64,000 bases of DNA. Source: Azospirillum brasilense (GTDB lineage Bacteria > Pseudomonadota > Alphaproteobacteria > Azospirillales > Azospirillaceae). Position numbers and translations under genes: made by a program. The notes under the pieces were generated by a model. It did not search any database, was not told where the DNA came from, and saw nothing but the letters and a program-made list of their open reading frames with translations. The DNA lies in the NCBI RefSeq assembly GCF_001315015.1, contig NZ_CP012916.1, positions 212,001-276,000 of the forward strand. The letters run 5' to 3'. Shown here piece by piece: positions 60,105 through 64,000 of the stretch (positions within the stretch are counted from its first letter, which is position 1; each line of letters opens with the position of its first letter).

Positions 60105-60133
60105 CCCCTTCTCCCCGGGGGGAGGAGAAGGGG
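60105..60133 (-). terminator. Hairpin terminator after lldP
   Basis: Perfect 10-bp stem CCCCTTCTCC / GGAGAAGGGG with a 9-base loop, 17 bases after the lldP stop codon. No long T-run follows. Confidence 0.6.
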
Positions 60134-60149
60134 GTTCGGCCTTCGACGC

Positions 60150-61838
60150 TTACGGGATCATCCAGGGCAGGATGTAGGCCTGGATCATCGTGATGACGCC
60201 GATGATCGCGACGAAGAACAGGCTGTGCTTCACGGTGAAGCGAAACAGCTCGGACTCGCGGCCGACCAGACCCACCGCGGCGCAGGCCACGGCGATCGAC
60301 TGCGGGGAGATCATCTTGCCGGTGACGCCGCCGGTCGTGTTGGCCGCGACCATCAGCACGTCGGACACGCCCACCTGCTGCGCCGTGGTGGCCTGCAGGC
60401 CGCAGAACAGCGCGTTGCTCGACGTGTCGGAGCCGGTCAGGAACACGCCCAGCCAACCGAGGATCGGCGAGAAGAACGGGAACAGGAAGCCCGTGCCGGC
60501 CAGCAGCAGCGCCAGGGTCGAGGACAGGCCCGAGTAGTTGGCGATGAAGGCGAAGGCCAGGACCATGCCGATCGAGTAGATCGGGCGCTTCAGCTCGCTG
60601 ACCGTCTCGACGAAGGTCTTCACGCCGTCGGCCGGGCGCATCTTCAGCATGACCATCGTGATGATCGCGGAGATCAGGATGGCCGTGCCGGTGGCCGACA
60701 GCAGGTCGAGCTTGTAGACGGCCTCGATGGGCTTGGGCGAGGCGACGATCGGCGCGGCCTTCAGCACCAGCTTGTCCAGCCCGGCGACCGGGAAGTACAG
60801 CACCGTGTCGGCCAGCGCGCCGCCCTTGGCGAACAGGGCCTTGAAGGGCTTCAGGCTCCAGATCGTGACGATCACGGTCAGGATCAGGAAGGGCGACCAA
60901 GCCTTGGCGATCTCGCCGGCGCTGTAGCCGCGCTGGGCGTTGAACTCGCTCGACGCCATGGCGCCGACCGACTGCGGCACCGGACCGGCGGGCAGCGGCG
61001 AGTTGGGGAAGCGGAAGATCGCCTTGGGCTTCCAGAACTTCAGGAAGACGGTGATGCTGACGAGGCTGACCAGCGCGGAGGTGATGTCCGGCAGCTCCGG
61101 CCCGATGAAGTTGGCGGTGAAGTACTGGGTGACGGCGAAGGTGCCGCCGGCGACCAGGATGGCGGGCCAGGTCTCGCGCACGCCCTTCCAGCCGTCCATG
61201 ATCATGATGATCCAGAAGGGCACGAAGACGGAGAGCAGCGGAAGCTGGCGGCCGGCCATGGCGCCGATCCGGAACGGGTCGAGCGAGGTGACCTGACCGG
61301 CGACGATGATCGGAATGCCCATGGCGCCGAAGGCCACCGGGGCGGTGTTGGCGATCAGGCAGAGGCCGGCGGCGTAGAGCGGGTTGAAGCCCAGCCCGAC
61401 CAGCAGCGCCGCGGTAATGGCGACCGGCGCGCCGAAGCCCGCAGCACCTTCCAGAAAGGCGCCGAAGGAGAAGCCGACCATCAGCATCTGAAGCCGCTGG
61501 TCCTCGGTGATCGACACCACCGACGAGCGGATGACCTCGAACTGGCCGGTCTTGACCGTGATCTTGTAGAGGAACACGGCGGCCACGATGATCCAGGCGA
61601 TGGGCCACAGGCCGTAGAGGAAGCCGTATCCGGCGGACGCCAGCGCCATGCTGACCGGCATCTTGTAGAACAGGATGGCGACGGCCAGCGAAATGGCGAC
61701 GGTGATGGTGCCCGCGATGTGGCCCTTCAAGCGCAGAACGGTCAGCGCAATGAAGAAGAAAATGATCGGCAACGCGGCCACAAGTGCCGAAAGCCAAAGG
61801 TTACCCGCGGGATCGTAGACTTGTGTCCAGGGCTGCAT
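60150..61838 (-). CDS. lldP: L-lactate permease LldP
   Basis: 562 residues with about twelve to fourteen membrane helices of the LctP family. The family start (WTQVYDPAGNLWLSALVAALP) and motifs GFSFGAFLEGAAGFGAPVAI and SNALFCGLQATTAQQVGVS are present. It imports lactate (and possibly glycolate) with protons. It is separated from the dehydrogenase genes by a terminator but lies on the same strand, and it is divergent from the GntR gene. Confidence 0.92.
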   Translation of the reverse strand: MQPWTQVYDPAGNLWLSALVAALPIIFFFIALTVLRLKGHIAGTITVAISLAVAILFYKMPVSMALASAGYGFLYGLWPIAWIIVAAVFLYKITVKTGQFEVIRSSVVSITEDQRLQMLMVGFSFGAFLEGAAGFGAPVAITAALLVGLGFNPLYAAGLCLIANTAPVAFGAMGIPIIVAGQVTSLDPFRIGAMAGRQLPLLSVFVPFWIIMIMDGWKGVRETWPAILVAGGTFAVTQYFTANFIGPELPDITSALVSLVSITVFLKFWKPKAIFRFPNSPLPAGPVPQSVGAMASSEFNAQRGYSAGEIAKAWSPFLILTVIVTIWSLKPFKALFAKGGALADTVLYFPVAGLDKLVLKAAPIVASPKPIEAVYKLDLLSATGTAILISAIITMVMLKMRPADGVKTFVETVSELKRPIYSIGMVLAFAFIANYSGLSSTLALLLAGTGFLFPFFSPILGWLGVFLTGSDTSSNALFCGLQATTAQQVGVSDVLMVAANTTGGVTGKMISPQSIAVACAAVGLVGRESELFRFTVKHSLFFVAIIGVITMIQAYILPWMIP

Positions 61839-61988
61839 GTTTCCTACCTATGCCGCAGATTCTCGGTTCTGCGCTTTGGCCTGCGACCATGAATGGAGCC
61901 CGGATCCGCGCGTCTTATCCGGACGCGCGCCGCCTGTCATTCCACGGCCGTTCGACCGTGGAGATCAGTTTTTTCTTGGGTTGGGCTC

Positions 61989-62009
61989 CGGTCAAAACAT
62001 ATGACCAAA
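61989..62009 (-). promoter_or_regulatory. Operator-like inverted repeat upstream of lldP
   Basis: GGTCA (61990-61994) and TGACC (62002-62006) form a perfect 5-bp dyad with a 7-base spacer, and the site continues AAA. It shares 15 of 21 positions with the site upstream of the D-lactate dehydrogenase gene. Confidence 0.45.
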
Positions 62010-62097
62010 GGCTCTGAACGGATACATTGGGTCGCAATGGTTGGCAATAGGGAAAATTCAATTTACCGGCGGCGCAGCAAGAGACTTTTTCTTGCCC

Positions 62098-62110
62098 GTG
62101 GTATTACCAC
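62098..62110 (+). promoter_or_regulatory. Perfect GntR/FCD-type palindrome GTGGTATTACCAC
   Basis: A perfect 5-bp dyad (GTGGT/ACCAC) around ATT; TGGT-N3-ACCA is the classic operator of FadR/LldR-type GntR proteins. It lies about 140 bases before the regulator start at 62252, pointing to autoregulation or to shared control of the divergent lldP. Confidence 0.55.
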
Positions 62111-62251
62111 CTGACCTCTTCGGTAGCGCTGCGATCGGGAAATGGTGCCATGGGGTGCGGTGGGGCTGGACGCGCGAAAGCCGTGGCGATATCTAACCTT
62201 CGGGATCGGGTGGGATTTCTGCGGATGCAGGGCAAGGGGCAGGGCAAGGGA

Positions 62252-63019
62252 ATGATCAAGCCGGCCAAATTGGCGGACGCCATCGCCGACCATCTGGAGA
62301 CGCTGATCCGCGAAGGCGTGCTGCGTCCGGGGGAGAAGCTGCTGCCGGAACGCGATCTGGCGCTGAAGCTGGATGTCTCGCGCCCGTCGCTGCGCGACGC
62401 CCTGGAGAAGCTGGAGGAGCGCGGGCTGCTCGTCTCCGGGCGCAACGGCACGCACATTGCGCAGTTCCTGGCGCCCATCGCCGCCCCGCTGGCGGCGCTG
62501 CTGCAATCCGATCCGGACGCGCCCTTCCATTATTTGGAGTTCCGCACTTCCATCGAGGCGGCGGCGGCCAAGCTGGCCGCGCAGCGGGCGACCGACCTCG
62601 ACCGTCAGGCGATCCGCGCCCTGGCGCAGCGCATGCGCGACGCCCATGGGAAGGACGACCCGTCGGAAGAGGCCGACGTGGACGCTCAGCTTCACCTCGC
62701 CTTCTACGAGGCGGCGCACAACACGGTGATGCTGCATATCATGGGCGCGCTGTCGGAGATGCTGCGCAACGACGTGTTCTACAACCGCGACCGGCTCTAC
62801 ACCCGACCCGGCGTGCGCGACCTGCTGCTGGAGCAGCATCTGGCCATCGTCGACGCGGTGCTGGCCGGCGACGCCGAGGCCGCCCATGCGGCGGCGGAGG
62901 CTCATGTGATGTTCACGCTGCACACCCTGCGGGAAATCCGCGAGGACGACACGCGGCTGGAGGCCTCCCTGCGCCGCATCGGGCGCACCGACCTGATCGA
63001 AACCGCCGAGCGGGCCTGA
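62252..63019 (+). CDS. FCD-domain GntR-family regulator of lactate genes (LldR/LutR-like)
   Basis: 255 residues from the ATG at 62252 (AGGG seven bases upstream); ATG 62225 would add nine residues of repeated QGKG. The winged helix is at the N-terminus (LADAIADHLETLIREGVLRP, LPERDLALKLDVSRPSLRDALEKLEERGLL). The FCD effector domain has the metal-binding pattern of the family: DVDAQLHLAFYEAAHN, EQHLAIVDAVLAGD and AAEAHV. It is divergent from lldP and beside the lactate enzymes, so control by lactate is the likely role. Confidence 0.87.
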   Translation: MIKPAKLADAIADHLETLIREGVLRPGEKLLPERDLALKLDVSRPSLRDALEKLEERGLLVSGRNGTHIAQFLAPIAAPLAALLQSDPDAPFHYLEFRTSIEAAAAKLAAQRATDLDRQAIRALAQRMRDAHGKDDPSEEADVDAQLHLAFYEAAHNTVMLHIMGALSEMLRNDVFYNRDRLYTRPGVRDLLLEQHLAIVDAVLAGDAEAAHAAAEAHVMFTLHTLREIREDDTRLEASLRRIGRTDLIETAERA

Positions 63020-63100
63020 GCCCCGCTCGGTCGTCCGTCATTCGGGAACACGAGCGCCATTCTCGGTTTTACACGGCTGTAGACCAAGGGAGGTCCAGCC

Positions 63101-63904
63101 GTGCTCACCGAAACGCTGCCCTCGATCATTCCCTATTGCGGCGCCCCACCGGTGCCGGAAGGGTTCTGGAGCGCCTGGAACGGCGACCCGGTCCTGCTGT
63201 CCGTCTTCGCCCTGACCGCCGCGGGATACGCGGTGGTGGTACGGCGGCACGGAGCGGGGATGGCGCGGCACCAGCCCTGGTGCTTCGCCGCGGGGTGGCT
63301 GGTGCTGTTCGCCGCCTTCGTGTCGCCTCTGTGCAACCTGACCTCCGCCCTGTTCTCGGCACGGGTGGTCCAGCATCTCCTGACCATCCAGGTGGCGGCG
63401 CCCCTGCTGGTTCTGTCCTGGCCGATGGGAATGGTGCGCTGGCCCCGCTGGACGCGGGTCCTGGCGTCACCTTTGGCCGTTCCGGAGATCGCCTGGGGAC
63501 TGTTCGGCTTGTTCCTTTGGGTGTGGCACCTGCCGGGACCCTACATGGCGGCGCTGCGCTTCGACGCGGTGCTGTGGGTCATGCACGCCAGCCTGCTCGT
63601 CGGCGCGGTCGCCGCGTGGCGGACGGTGCTGGCACCGGATGATGCGGCGATGCGGGGGAGGGGGCTGCTGTCGGCCTTCGGCACCTCGGTCCATCTCGCC
63701 ATCCTGGCGGCGCTGCTGATCTTCGCTCCGCAGCCGCTGTTCGTCTACCATCTGGAGACGACGGCGCCCTGGGGTCTGTCGGCGCTCGCCGACCAGCAGC
63801 TCGGCGGACTCATCATGGGGGTAGTCGGGGCGGCGGTCTATGTGGCGATCAACCTCTACGCCCTGGCGCGCTGGCTGATGGTGGCCGAGCGGCAGCGGTT
63901 GTAA
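63101..63904 (+). CDS. ctaG: Cytochrome c oxidase assembly protein, Caa3-type CtaG family
   Basis: 267 residues with about seven membrane helices. GTG start at 63101 with AAGGGAGG seven bases upstream. The CtaG (PF09678-type) pattern is visible: FVSPLCNLTSALFSARVVQHLLTIQVAAP with its conserved S-VVQH-L core, HLPGPYMAAL, and DQQLGGLIMGVVG. The family supports copper delivery or assembly of haem-copper oxidases. It is not the Cox11 type that is also called CtaG. It stands alone after the regulator; its partner oxidase genes are not in the window. Confidence 0.85.
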   Translation: MLTETLPSIIPYCGAPPVPEGFWSAWNGDPVLLSVFALTAAGYAVVVRRHGAGMARHQPWCFAAGWLVLFAAFVSPLCNLTSALFSARVVQHLLTIQVAAPLLVLSWPMGMVRWPRWTRVLASPLAVPEIAWGLFGLFLWVWHLPGPYMAALRFDAVLWVMHASLLVGAVAAWRTVLAPDDAAMRGRGLLSAFGTSVHLAILAALLIFAPQPLFVYHLETTAPWGLSALADQQLGGLIMGVVGAAVYVAINLYALARWLMVAERQRL

Positions 63905-63909
63905 GGCGG

Positions 63910-64000
63910 TCAGCGCGCCTCCAAGCCGAGGAAGCTCCAGGACACGTCGCCGCGGCCGAGCATATCCTCCCGGTCATTCCGATGGATGCAGCGCAGGCCG
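63910..64000 (-). CDS. Possible C-terminal end of an unidentified protein
   Basis: The minus-strand frame from the right edge to TGA at 63910-63912 is open for 30 codons, ending SWSFLGLEAR. It begins five bases after the ctaG stop and is convergent to it. The fragment is too short to assign to a family. Reported only because it has a plausible end and fits the dense packing. Confidence 0.4.
   Translation of the reverse strand, partial: GLRCIHRNDREDMLGRGDVSWSFLGLEAR

Larger units (their letters stand above)
59808..60149. promoter_or_regulatory. 342-base region between lldP and the D-lactate dehydrogenase gene
   Basis: No gene seen. It holds the lldP terminator hairpin (60105-60133), an operator-like site at 59971-59991, and a stretch around 59990-60030 with A-rich runs (CATAAAAAAATACGG) that probably includes the promoter of the dehydrogenase operon. 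Confidence 0.55.
61839..62251. promoter_or_regulatory. 413-base divergent control region between lldP and the GntR regulator
   Basis: No gene seen, although the regulator frame stays open back to 62150. It contains two operator-like sites (61989-62009 and 62098-62110). The stretch 61960-62090 is less GC-rich than its surroundings and should carry both divergent promoters. Confidence 0.55.

Overview
The window is about 64 kb of very GC-rich DNA with dense, alphaproteobacterial-style gene packing: many ATGA start/stop overlaps, short gaps, and lower GC in only a few intergenic stretches. Gene content (lutABC-type lactate genes with an LldP permease, IalB protein, group III truncated haemoglobin, cytochrome oxidase assembly protein, GAF/PAS hybrid kinase) fits a free-living Rhodospirillales-type alphaproteobacterium, most likely Azospirillum or a close relative. 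The genus is inferred from overall resemblance, not proven. I see no rRNA, tRNA, CRISPR array, insertion sequence or complete prophage.

Layout. 1-6980: an acyl-CoA operon (thiolase end, OB-fold partner, MaoC hydratase, SDR, enoyl-CoA hydratase) with a complete FbpABC-type ABC importer embedded in it. 7072-9874: two TPR proteins, one with a sulfotransferase domain and one with a glycosyltransferase-like domain. 9843-14176 (minus): an autotransporter adhesin and an IalB protein. 14627-15052 (minus): OsmC. 15277-22943: a tightly coupled six-gene biosynthetic cluster: carrier protein, acyl-CoA dehydrogenase, amino acid:[carrier protein] ligase (a seryl-tRNA synthetase homologue), a DUF1839 protein that looks like a papain-like acyltransferase, a GH2 glycosidase-like protein, and a duplicated alpha/beta-hydrolase with non-serine nucleophile elbows. 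22912-24773 (minus): two phage-tail-collar proteins flanking a DUF6916-like protein. 25185-45247: a GNAT protein, a giant surface protein of about 4,224 residues (LEPR motif, DUF4347, beta-helix, cadherin/Ig domains, thirteen 300-bp tandem repeats), then a TolC-type channel and three HlyD-type proteins, one preceded by a GAF-like domain and one fused to a PqqD-like domain and an M50 metalloprotease. No ABC ATPase or RND pump is present in this block.

The right part is more ordinary: a small surface-protein-like gene, an MscS channel, a DUF3750 protein, a LOG-family hydrolase, a soluble hybrid histidine kinase with a PstS-like lipoprotein, a truncated haemoglobin, the lactate locus (lutC-lutB-lutA, an FAD/Fe-S D-lactate dehydrogenase, LldP, divergent FCD-type GntR regulator) and a CtaG-type protein.

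The two best candidates for undescribed biology are the aminoacyl-carrier-protein cluster at 15.3-22.9 kb and the giant-protein export module at 22.9-45.2 kb. In the second, three similar dyad sequences (CATACC...ATATGCA type) lie in front of the collar gene, the GNAT gene and the giant gene, which suggests that they are regulated together.
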